A stretch of DNA of 64,000 nucleotides from Prosthecobacter gellanilyticus (GTDB lineage: Bacteria; Verrucomicrobiota; Verrucomicrobiia; Verrucomicrobiales; Verrucomicrobiaceae): contig NZ_BKAG01000001.1 of the NCBI RefSeq assembly GCF_007992435.1, forward strand, positions 1-64,000. Reading direction: 5' to 3'. The notes beneath the pieces are model-generated. The model was not told the DNA's origin. It did not search any database and saw only the letters and a list, made by a program, of their open reading frames with translations. Position numbers and translations under genes: made by a program. The first letter of the stretch is position 1; each line of letters opens with the position of its first letter. Of the stretch, positions 8,804-16,867 are shown piece by piece.

Positions 8804-11800
8804 ATGCATCTGCGCTGGCTTCTCACGACCTTTCTCTTTCTGCTGCCTGCGGCACACGGGCAGATCGTGGTCAGCGGGAAGACCTTTGTCCGCTCTCCGA
8901 ACGAAACCGGCAGCCGTGGCGAGTGGGTGGTCTATGAAAAGAATGCGCCTCATGATGATGCCAACCGCCGCTGGCTGACCCAGAAGGTGCTGGTGGAGCT
9001 ATCCGGGGCCTCCTTGCAAAGCCTGCGCCAGCTTCCGGAAGTGGCCCAGGCGGAGCAACGTGGACGTTATGCGGTGGTGACTCTGACGGGAGATGCAGGC
9101 ATCGCCATTTCAGGCGCGAAGAAGCTGCGCCGTGTGCCAGGTGTGAGCTCTGCAGAACCTATGCTGGCCCGGCAGCTTCATGCGAAGCTGATTCCCGACG
9201 ATCCCTTCTTTGCCTACAATGCCACCAACGGGGGTTATCAGTGGCATCTGCGAAACACCGGTCAGAATGGCGGAGTCAGCGGCGTGGATCTTCAGGTCAC
9301 CAATGTCTGGGACACCTGGCTCGGTCGTGGCATCCGCATCGGCATCCTGGATGACGGACTGCAGACAACACACCCTGACCTAACCACGAATGCGGACACG
9401 GTGAATGATCGCGACTTCAATGATCTCGATGATGATCCCTCACCCACCTCCAGCGATCCTCACGGCACCTCCTGCGCCGGCTTGGCTGCGGCCAGAGGTA
9501 ACAATGGTCTCGGTGGCAGTGGTGTCGCGCCAGAGGCGCAGCTCGTGGGAATGCGCTTGATCGCTGGCCCCACCACGGATGCGGACGAGGCGGATGCCTT
9601 TGCCTGGCACAATGACATCATCCAGGTCAAGAGCAGCAGCTGGGGTCCGTTTGACTCTGCCTTTGGTGCCTATGGGCCGGGACCTCTGAGCCAGGCCGCT
9701 TTGGTCGATGCCACAACGAATGGTCGCGGCGGCCGAGGCACGGTCTTCCTCTGGGCTGGTGGCAATGGCGGGGCCAATGGCGATGACTCGAACTATGATG
9801 GCTGGTCAGCCTCGCCCTATGCCATCGCGGTGGGTGCGGTGGGCGATGATGGTGAATCCGTGTGGTATGGCGAGCCAGGAGCGAACCTGCTGGTCTGCGC
9901 TCCTTCCAATGGCGGCTCGCAAAGCATTACCACGACGGACCTGATAGGGGCCAGCGGCTATGCCAGCACGGAATACAACCACACCTTCGGTGGCACGTCC
10001 GCAGCCACGCCTGCCGTGGCCGGTGTGGTGGCGCTGATGCTGGAGGCCAATCCCAATCTCGGCTACCGCGATGTGCAGGAGATCCTCATGCGCACTGCGG
10101 TGAAGAATGATGAGAACGATGGCGGCTGGGCCAGAAATGGTGCGGGCTTTAGTTTCCATCTCAACTATGGTGCAGGTCTGGTGAGCGCACAGGCCGCAGT
10201 GAATCTGGCCACCAGCTGGACGAATCTTCCTGCGGTGCAAACACGTACGCAGAGTGCCAGCGCGCTCCATCTGGATATCCCTGATGGCGGCAGTGCCGGT
10301 CTCACGCAGAGTTTCACGGTGTCTTCCGGAGACAACCTCCGCCTGGAACATGTGACCGTGAAAGTGAAGGCCACGCATCCGTATCGCGGCCAGCTCGAGT
10401 GGTGGCTGGTCTCTCCCAGTGGCATGCGCTCAAGACTCGCCAGGGCCAGAACCAATGACACCGGCGCGGATCTCGACTGGACCTTCATGAGCACTCAGTT
10501 CTGGGGAGAGCGCTCCGAGGGCACGTGGAAGGTGCAGGTCTATGACACGGATCTCGCCGAGGCTGGCACACTGGAGGAAGCCGCGATCACTTTCTATGGC
10601 ACGCCGGTGACCACGCCGCTGCCAGCACCGGTCATCACGTCGAACCTCATCGTCGTGGGTCGTGAAGGCGCGGTGATGGATCACCAAATCACGGCTTCCA
10701 ACTTCGCGACTGGGTTTTTCTACTTCGGTTCGCTACCTGCGGGTGTGACCATGAGCACCAGCGGTCACTTCAGTGGCATGCCGACGGAGACCGGCCCCTT
10801 TTATCTGACCATGCTGGCCTCGAACAGCACGGGCACCTCCTTTGAAAACATGGTGGTGTACATCCTGCCCGCGGACCCGGCGCTTTCAGCGGCGGTGGAG
10901 CAGCCGGAGACGCTTCAGATCGTTCCTTTTGGTTATGGGAACTGGTTCAGCCAGACGGCGGTCACTCATGATGGTGTGGACGCTGCGCAGAGTGACCCCA
11001 TCGATCATGAGGAGTATGCTGTCATGGAATTCACGGTGACTGGACCCACGCGCCTGTCCTATCACTGGAGGGTGTCCTCCGAGCAGGGCTATGATTATCT
11101 TGTGCTAACCGTCGACGGTTATGTGAAGGCCTTCATCACCGGTGAGGTGGACTGGACCCAGGTGACTCAGGACATCGGTCCGGGTGATCACAACGTGGAC
11201 ATCTATTACTTGAAGGACGAAGCCACCGTGGCCGGCCAGGATGCAGGCTGGGTGGACGAGCTGACGCTGACACCCATCACCTCCGCGCCGGTGGTGACGG
11301 GTGGGACCATTCATGCCTATGAAGACACGCTTTTGAAATACCAGATGAAGGCCACGAATGCCCCCACCGCCTACAGCGCCACGGGACTGCCAGCCGGCCT
11401 AACGATATCTCCGACCACGGGGCTCATCTATGGCACCACGAATGTGACCGGGATTCATGCAGTGACACTTCAGGCAGAGAATCCGTTTGGCATGGGCACA
11501 GCCACACTCAGCCTGGAAGTCGGCAGCACTTCTCAAGGACTCGCTGCCGCACTGGATGCACCTTCCCAGAGCATTCAATCAACGGGCACTCTTGGCTGGC
11601 GTCCGCAGAGCCTTTACTCGTCTGATGGCATTGATGCGGCGCGCAGCGGTGCGATTCAAGACATGCAGGACAGCCGCATGAGCACGCAAATCTCCGGTCC
11701 GGCGAAGATCGCCTTCACCTGGGGCATTTCTTCCGAGGCGGACTACGACTACCTGCGCTTCCACATCGACGGCATCCAGCAGGAGGCCATCAGTGGTGAG

Positions 11801-12208
11801 GTAGGCTGGACGAAGAAGACGTTCACCGTTCCCGAGGGTGTGCACACGCTGCAGTGGTCCTACATCAAGGACGAGTTCGTCCGCGGTGGACTGGACTCCG
11901 GCTTCGTCGACCAGCTCGGTGTGTATGGCGATGCGGATCAGGATGGTTTCTGGTCGGATGAGGAGATGGCCTTTGGCACCAGCGATCTTGATCCCGGCCT
12001 GCTGCCACGCGTCTCCATCGTTCCCTCGGGCGCAAACACGGTCATCACCTTCCCTTCCGTGGCCGGTCGTGCCTACCAGGTTCAATACAGCACGGATCTG
12101 CAAACTTGGACAACGGTCAATGTCACAGCCACCAGTAGCAGCACGACATGGACGGATTCCAATGTCACCGGACAGGCCCGGCGCTTCTACAGGGTGTCAC
12201 TGCCCTAG
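8804..12208 (+). CDS. Kexin/furin-like S8 serine protease with P domain and Ig-like/adhesive C-terminus
   Basis: 1134 residues. Signal peptide (to about residue 20), a propeptide-like segment (about 25-125), then the subtilisin catalytic domain: Asp183 in GILDDG, His220 in DPHGTSC, oxyanion Asn321 in WAGGNGG and Ser399 in GGTSAATPAVAG. The DDG and WAGGN contexts are those of proprotein convertases rather than classical subtilisins. A P/Homo B domain follows (about 500-600, with VKATHPYRGQLEWWLVSPSG and EGTWKVQVYD). After it come a putative-Ig domain, two copies of a beta-rich module (LSYHWRVSSEQGYDYL and IAFTWGISSEADYDYLRFH), another putative-Ig, and a C-terminal YQVQYSTDLQTW module common at the ends of verrucomicrobial secreted proteins. 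Last gene of the co-directional run, 59 bp after DUF6807; operon membership is likely but not certain. Confidence 0.85.
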   Translation: MHLRWLLTTFLFLLPAAHGQIVVSGKTFVRSPNETGSRGEWVVYEKNAPHDDANRRWLTQKVLVELSGASLQSLRQLPEVAQAEQRGRYAVVTLTGDAGIAISGAKKLRRVPGVSSAEPMLARQLHAKLIPDDPFFAYNATNGGYQWHLRNTGQNGGVSGVDLQVTNVWDTWLGRGIRIGILDDGLQTTHPDLTTNADTVNDRDFNDLDDDPSPTSSDPHGTSCAGLAAARGNNGLGGSGVAPEAQLVGMRLIAGPTTDADEADAFAWHNDIIQVKSSSWGPFDSAFGAYGPGPLSQAALVDATTNGRGGRGTVFLWAGGNGGANGDDSNYDGWSASPYAIAVGAVGDDGESVWYGEPGANLLVCAPSNGGSQSITTTDLIGASGYASTEYNHTFGGTSAATPAVAGVVALMLEANPNLGYRDVQEILMRTAVKNDENDGGWARNGAGFSFHLNYGAGLVSAQAAVNLATSWTNLPAVQTRTQSASALHLDIPDGGSAGLTQSFTVSSGDNLRLEHVTVKVKATHPYRGQLEWWLVSPSGMRSRLARARTNDTGADLDWTFMSTQFWGERSEGTWKVQVYDTDLAEAGTLEEAAITFYGTPVTTPLPAPVITSNLIVVGREGAVMDHQITASNFATGFFYFGSLPAGVTMSTSGHFSGMPTETGPFYLTMLASNSTGTSFENMVVYILPADPALSAAVEQPETLQIVPFGYGNWFSQTAVTHDGVDAAQSDPIDHEEYAVMEFTVTGPTRLSYHWRVSSEQGYDYLVLTVDGYVKAFITGEVDWTQVTQDIGPGDHNVDIYYLKDEATVAGQDAGWVDELTLTPITSAPVVTGGTIHAYEDTLLKYQMKATNAPTAYSATGLPAGLTISPTTGLIYGTTNVTGIHAVTLQAENPFGMGTATLSLEVGSTSQGLAAALDAPSQSIQSTGTLGWRPQSLYSSDGIDAARSGAIQDMQDSRMSTQISGPAKIAFTWGISSEADYDYLRFHIDGIQQEAISGEVGWTKKTFTVPEGVHTLQWSYIKDEFVRGGLDSGFVDQLGVYGDADQDGFWSDEEMAFGTSDLDPGLLPRVSIVPSGANTVITFPSVAGRAYQVQYSTDLQTWTTVNVTATSSSTTWTDSNVTGQARRFYRVSLP

Positions 12209-12313
12209 TTCATACCTTGTTATAAAGAACGTTAGGCGCGCTTATCACAGCTATGCATCTCTAACCGCCGCTCTTAACATGAGAGGCATACGAGGGCAAT
12301 GCTGACCTCTGGG

Positions 12314-12383
12314 CTCTTGCGTTAGTCCTTCCTCTTGCGGTGGCTCTTTATGAACACCGCGAGAGAAAGGAGTAACGCAAGAG
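12314..12383. repeat. Dispersed palindromic repeat, copy 1 (29-bp arms, 12-nt loop)
   Basis: The arms are 12314-12342 and 12355-12383. They pair at 26 of 29 positions, one mismatch being a G-T wobble. The arms start CTCTTGCGTTA and end CTCTTGCGGTG at the loop. The element lies in the 247-bp gap between convergent genes and could act as a terminator or a REP/MITE-like element. A related copy occurs at 53754-53849. An 11-bp inverted repeat (TGAGAGGCATA at 12280-12290, TATGCCTCTCA at 12449-12459) flanks copy 1; it may be chance. The rest of the gap (12209-12279) shows nothing else. Confidence 0.8.
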
Positions 12384-12455
12384 ACAGAAACCTTGACCGA
12401 AGACTCTGAGGATCACGCGCTGGCATGCACACCAGCGCTTCAGGATCTATGCCTC

Positions 12456-13274
12456 TCAGATCCGCACCATGTCCTTCACCATCTGGAACCAGAGGAAGAA
12501 GCAGCCGCGCCAGGAGTAGCGGAACTCACCGTCACCAATGAGCTCGATGAGGCCGACGTTGATGTTGTGGTCGATCTGCGCGCTCATGTCGCGCTCGATG
12601 TAGGCGGGAAGCTGCTCGGCTTCCACCCCCGCAAAATCCTCGTCCTTCAGGTTCAGGCCGGTGAGATAATCAGCGTGCGAGTTCAGCAGCTCGTCCATCG
12701 ATTCCGCATGATGGAACCGGTTCAGATGCTGCCGCGGTGGCGGTTGCATCGTCGGCGGGAAAGGATAGTTCGTGGTCGTGTAAGTCGCGCCGTCTTGGGT
12801 CCGTGAGGTCACGCTCACATAGGAGAAGATAAAACCCTCCTGTTGCGCCATGCCGATGGCGGCCTGCGCCTTGCGGCGCGGATGATAAAACAGGCGCATA
12901 AAGTGGTCTGTGTCACTCCACTTCCAGCCGGTGTCTTCCACGCGCTCAAAGCCGTGGTTCTCGATCTCTTCCGTGACTTCCGAAAGCTCCGGAAACAGGT
13001 CTGTGGAAGGCGGGAAGCGACCCTTGATCTCGCTCTTCACCGGGAAGCGCAGATGCCGCACATGCACCACGATCTCCACCCAGGGCAGCATGAACCACAG
13101 GGCGATGCCGCAGGCTCCTGCGGCATGGCTGCCGGTCAGGAAATAACCCAGCATGTAGGAGGCCGCCAGAAGGGCCAGCCAGCCCACCTTGCGCAGGTAA
13201 CGGTTGTTGAACGTCCGGCATGCGAACGCGAACACCACCGTGGCGGCAAGGTAAAGAAACTGCTGAAGATCCAT
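12456..13274 (-). CDS. Hypothetical membrane protein with soluble C-terminal domain
   Basis: 272 residues; I do not recognise a family. Three hydrophobic segments lie near the N-terminus (about residues 4-20, 31-47 and 52-72). A soluble, acidic region follows with PPSTDLFPELSEVTEEIENHG, a His/Phe-rich stretch (WSDTDHFMRLFYHP) and a Pro-rich linker (YPFPPTMQPPPRQH). It ends in an amphipathic Trp/Phe-rich tail (RGCFFLWFQMVKDMVRI). The topology suggests an inner-membrane protein with a cytoplasmic domain. Start ATG at 13274. Transcribed towards the S8 protease gene, with the palindromic repeat between the two stops. Confidence 0.65.
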   Translation of the reverse strand: MDLQQFLYLAATVVFAFACRTFNNRYLRKVGWLALLAASYMLGYFLTGSHAAGACGIALWFMLPWVEIVVHVRHLRFPVKSEIKGRFPPSTDLFPELSEVTEEIENHGFERVEDTGWKWSDTDHFMRLFYHPRRKAQAAIGMAQQEGFIFSYVSVTSRTQDGATYTTTNYPFPPTMQPPPRQHLNRFHHAESMDELLNSHADYLTGLNLKDEDFAGVEAEQLPAYIERDMSAQIDHNINVGLIELIGDGEFRYSWRGCFFLWFQMVKDMVRI

Positions 13275-13375
13275 TGTCTGAGGGCTAACACCTTATCATA
13301 CGAAAGCCCGCCTCCAAGTCCACGAAAGGTTTGCAGTGCTTAACCTTACTTCAGCGGTTTTCCTGACGCCCGGAG

Positions 13376-15967
13376 CTACTTCACCTGCGCCCACACGGGA
13401 GATGACCAGGCCATGTTGCCGTCCGTCTGCTCCACCCGGAGGTAATAACGGTTTTCCCCCGGGAGCGGGGCCTCGTCAGTGAAGGTTTCAGCGGCCTTCA
13501 GGGTGTTCGGCTCCCACTGGTGGTAGTTCTGCTCGTTCCGCACCAGGGTCACGCGCTTGATACTGGCGGTGCCGTCGATACTGAACTTCAGGACGGGCTT
13601 GCCGGTGACGGCGATCTCGGTGCCGAGCAGTTTGCCACTGCAGGTGAACTCCACGAAAATCTTGTCCGTGGCGGCGATGGTGCGGCGGGCGTTCAGACCC
13701 TCGATGATGCCTTCCCGGGTAAAGTCCTTCACATACACCCCGCCGTAGCTGGTGTGCGTGCTGATGTGGTCACTGTCCGCCCAGACACCGAGCTTGTGAC
13801 CGAGTTCGAGAGCATGCTGATACACGCCGTTGTTCTTCTCCGTGAAGCTGCGGATCGGCTCGCCGACCACGGGCTTGCCGATGACGGTCGAGGCGTGGTT
13901 GTAGGGCTCGCCCTCGCGCATGCCGACGGTTGGCTGCGGCGCATTCAGGCCTTCATAACTCACACGCGCTCCCTGGAAGATCTCCAGTACGTTCTCGACC
14001 CGATGATCAATCGGCGGGATCTGGTCCCAGTCCGTGCCCATGCTCGTGGCACCGGTGTGGGAGATGGCGGTCACTGGCTTGCCATAGCGGGTCAGCACAT
14101 CCCACAGCTCGGTGGGGTGCAGTTCAGGCGTGCCCTCCGTTTTCACCGGGAAAAGCTGCTGCCAGGGTGAGGCGAGGTAGTTCTTCCGCTGGATGTAGAC
14201 GATCGGGCCGCCGCGCTGCGCGAAGACGATGTTGCGGTGACCATAGGGCCACTTCTGCTCGCGCTCATAGGCGTACATGCTCATAAAAAAGCCAGGCGAG
14301 TAAAACACATCGACCAACTTTTGGTTCAGCCACCATTCATAGGGCGTGTAGATCTTCGCGATGTCCGTGTGGTCGCTTGTGCCAAGGGTGTCAAGCTTGC
14401 CCATGTCCCAGGCATAGCGAAACTGCTCCAGCACGCAGCCATCATTCGCGGTGATGCAGTTCGAGACGTCGGTATGGCGATGGTAGTCACCCCAGTAGAG
14501 CTTGTAGGTCACGCCGTCATGAGTCCAGGTGTGGCGGTCATCCTGGGCACGTTCCGGAGTCACGGCATTGATGTAGGCGGGGAAAGGAACGCGCGGCTTG
14601 CTCTCAGATGCAGCGACCAAGGGAACCTCCAAATCCGTGGCGACCTTCGCGAGATGAATGCCCGTGTTGAGCTGTAGCTTCGAGGTGCGCCCATCACTCG
14701 GCCAGGCGATCCACAAGCTGCCATCTTTTCCCAGCACATGCGCGGTCTGACGGTCTTGGGAGTAGACACTGTCCGGAATCGCATAGGGCTTCGTCCACTG
14801 CTTTGTGGCAGCATCATAACGCGTCAGCGCGAGACGCCAGGCATAACTCTTGAAGTAGCGTACGGTGAGCCAGGGACGGCCCGCAGAGTCTAACATGATA
14901 TGCGGTACATTCACCGCCGCGACTTCATTCGCTGCTGCTCGGCCGACCTCCTTGTCTTTCGCAGCTTTCGCCTTCGCCTGTTGCTCGGCTTTGGCCTTGG
15001 CTTTCGGATTGTTGCCGCGTGGTCCTCCCGGTTGCATCGGCTGCGGTCCGGGAAGCTCGGCGAAGAGCGCATCCGGATTCGGCAGCTCCTCCACCTTGCC
15101 GCTCGCGAGATCGAGATAGGCAATGACGGTGTCCTTGCGGCCGTTGAGGCCCTGTGGATGACCATGCGCGCGCATGTCGAGACCCCATTGCTGGTTGCCG
15201 CGTTCACAAGCGAGCCAGATGCCCTTGCCATCCTTGGCACCCACCGCGCTCACGCGACCTTCATAGCGATCCGTGGCGATGAGTTGTTTCGTTTCTCCCA
15301 CCTTCAAATCCGCACTGATGGGCGCGGCGTAGATGTTGAATTCATTCCCGCGTGATGAATCAAACAGCACCCAGGCGGCATCACCCGCAAAGGCCACACA
15401 CGGCTCCCAATCCCCAGCAGCATCGTGGGTGATCTGGATCTCAGCGGACCATTCACCCTTGGCGGGATCAAAGACACGGCAAAACACATCCGCCAGCTTT
15501 CCACGCATGCCCTGCCAGACGAGCCAGACTTTGCCGGAAGCATCCGTCGCCGCCTTGGCAAAGGCATTGCCGCCATTCGGCGAAGTGGCGAGCACGAAGA
15601 TGTCTCCCAGCACTCCCTCGTGGACGACCGCCGTGTGCAGTTCCATGAGGTTCTTGTCATTCACCTGGGACCAGATGACATGCACATCCCCCTTCCCATC
15701 CGTGGCGATGGCCGGCTGGTGAATGATGCCCTGCCCGAGTGATTGCACCATCTGCAAAGCACCCCCCGCGAGCTTCGCCACATAGAGCGAGTCGTCCTTC
15801 CCATCCCACTGCACATAAGCCACCCACGGCGTGCCATCCTTCGCCGTCGTGAGCGCCGGGAAGTCAGCCCAGCTTCCCTCCGGCTGAAGATGCACGTGCT
15901 GCGGCAGCAGCTCCTGCGAGAACGCCGAAAGGCCGAAGGCGAGCGAAAGTAGGGCGGGTCGGATCAT
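13376..15967 (-). CDS. DUF3604 (PHP-like metal-dependent hydrolase) secreted protein with N-terminal propeller
   Basis: The open frame reaches 16135, but I place the start at 15967 because MIRPALLSLAFGLSAFSQ is a clean signal peptide directly after an AGGAGG; the spacing to ATG is unusually short (1 nt). That gives 863 residues. The N-terminal half holds repeated WxxW/DGxxW strands (VAYVQWDGKDDSLYVAK, VHVIWSQVNDK, VWLVWQGM) and looks like a beta-propeller, interrupted by an Ala/Lys-rich insert (NNPKAKAKAEQQAKAKAAKD). The C-terminal half is DUF3604: YWGDYHRHTDVS, FRYAWDMGKLDTLGTSDHTD, HTGATSMGTDW and SDHISTHTSYGG supply the His/Asp metal ligands of a PHP-type site. The substrate is unknown. 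Confidence 0.8.
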   Translation of the reverse strand: MIRPALLSLAFGLSAFSQELLPQHVHLQPEGSWADFPALTTAKDGTPWVAYVQWDGKDDSLYVAKLAGGALQMVQSLGQGIIHQPAIATDGKGDVHVIWSQVNDKNLMELHTAVVHEGVLGDIFVLATSPNGGNAFAKAATDASGKVWLVWQGMRGKLADVFCRVFDPAKGEWSAEIQITHDAAGDWEPCVAFAGDAAWVLFDSSRGNEFNIYAAPISADLKVGETKQLIATDRYEGRVSAVGAKDGKGIWLACERGNQQWGLDMRAHGHPQGLNGRKDTVIAYLDLASGKVEELPNPDALFAELPGPQPMQPGGPRGNNPKAKAKAEQQAKAKAAKDKEVGRAAANEVAAVNVPHIMLDSAGRPWLTVRYFKSYAWRLALTRYDAATKQWTKPYAIPDSVYSQDRQTAHVLGKDGSLWIAWPSDGRTSKLQLNTGIHLAKVATDLEVPLVAASESKPRVPFPAYINAVTPERAQDDRHTWTHDGVTYKLYWGDYHRHTDVSNCITANDGCVLEQFRYAWDMGKLDTLGTSDHTDIAKIYTPYEWWLNQKLVDVFYSPGFFMSMYAYEREQKWPYGHRNIVFAQRGGPIVYIQRKNYLASPWQQLFPVKTEGTPELHPTELWDVLTRYGKPVTAISHTGATSMGTDWDQIPPIDHRVENVLEIFQGARVSYEGLNAPQPTVGMREGEPYNHASTVIGKPVVGEPIRSFTEKNNGVYQHALELGHKLGVWADSDHISTHTSYGGVYVKDFTREGIIEGLNARRTIAATDKIFVEFTCSGKLLGTEIAVTGKPVLKFSIDGTASIKRVTLVRNEQNYHQWEPNTLKAAETFTDEAPLPGENRYYLRVEQTDGNMAWSSPVWAQVK

Positions 15968-16056
15968 GCCTCCTTTAACAGGGTTCGGGGTGGTTCCTTT
16001 CAAGGCGAACAAAAGGTGTCGTCGCCAAAAATATTCTCGGCATAACGGGTGCTGTG

Positions 16057-16078
16057 ATCTGTTATAGAAGAAACAGAT
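16057..16078 (+). promoter_or_regulatory. 22-bp inverted repeat abutting the sigma-factor start codon
   Basis: ATCTGTT and AACAGAT are perfect arms with an 8-nt spacer, ending one base before the ATG at 16079. It covers the place where the ribosome binding site must lie, so it could be an operator or an RNA hairpin limiting translation of the sigma factor. Confidence 0.4.
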
Positions 16079-16807
16079 ATGCCGCCTCGTCCCGTCGCCT
16101 GTCATTTCCAAACCACGCACTGGACGCTTGTGCACAAGGCCCGGGGTTCATTGGACACGGAAGCCAGGGAGGCGCTGGCAGCGCTGTGCGCGGCCTATTG
16201 GTACCCCATCTATGCCTACATTCGCAGCAGCGGCCGCAGCGCGCATGATGCGGAAGATCTGACGCAGGGCTTCTTTGCCAGGCTGCTGGAGAAGGACATC
16301 CTGGCCGCCGCTGATCCGGCCAAGGGCAAGCTGCGCACCTTTCTCCTCACCTGCGTCCATCATCATCTGATCAACGAGCATGCCCGCGCCACCGCCCAGC
16401 GGCGCGGTGGCGGGAAGATCGTGGCTCTGGATGCGAATTGGGCGGAGGAACGCTATGCCACCGAGCCGGTGGATGACCTGACACCGGACCGCCTCTATCA
16501 GCGCCGCTGGGTGCTGACCATCCTGGAGAGCACACTGCAGCTTCTGGCCGAGGAATACGCAGCAGACGAGAAAGGCCGTTTGTTTGAAGCCCTGCGCCCC
16601 TATCTGGGTTTCAGCGCTGAGTCCACCCAGGGCTATGACGAGCTTGCTGCCCGGCTGGGCTGCACGACCGGCGCTGTCAGGACCCAGGTGTCGCGGCTTC
16701 GCCAGCGCTGGCGGGAGCTGCTTTTCAAACAAGTCAGCATCACGCTGGCAGATCCCACCTCGGATGAGATCCGGGCGGAGCTGGCGGAATTGATGAGCTG
16801 CATCTGA
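16079..16807 (+). CDS. ECF-type RNA polymerase sigma factor linked to a Ser/Thr kinase
   Basis: 242 residues. Region 2 is at about residues 35-100 (AALCAAYWYPIYAYIRSSGR ... HDAEDLTQGFFARLLEKDIL), with the DAEDLTQGFF core-binding motif. Region 4 is at about 170-220 (YDELAARLGCTTGAVRTQVSRLRQRWRELL). The layout with a long linker (EERYATEPVDDLTPDRLYQRRW) is the type found in Planctomycetes and Verrucomicrobia next to protein kinases, where no anti-sigma factor is present and phosphorylation is thought to control activity. The kinase gene starts 60 bp downstream on the same strand. Divergent from the DUF3604 gene. Confidence 0.9.
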   Translation: MPPRPVACHFQTTHWTLVHKARGSLDTEAREALAALCAAYWYPIYAYIRSSGRSAHDAEDLTQGFFARLLEKDILAAADPAKGKLRTFLLTCVHHHLINEHARATAQRRGGGKIVALDANWAEERYATEPVDDLTPDRLYQRRWVLTILESTLQLLAEEYAADEKGRLFEALRPYLGFSAESTQGYDELAARLGCTTGAVRTQVSRLRQRWRELLFKQVSITLADPTSDEIRAELAELMSCI

Positions 16808-16867
16808 TTTGCCGTAACACCGCTTTCTCCCGCCTGTACAGACCCGCAGACATTCTACTCCCGCTTC

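Noticed and set aside
12229..12235. GTTAGGC near 12229 as another integron core site
   Set aside because: No paired RYYYAAC box or L-box hairpin lies at an attC-like distance; the 7-mer occurs elsewhere in the window inside genes at about the frequency expected from composition.
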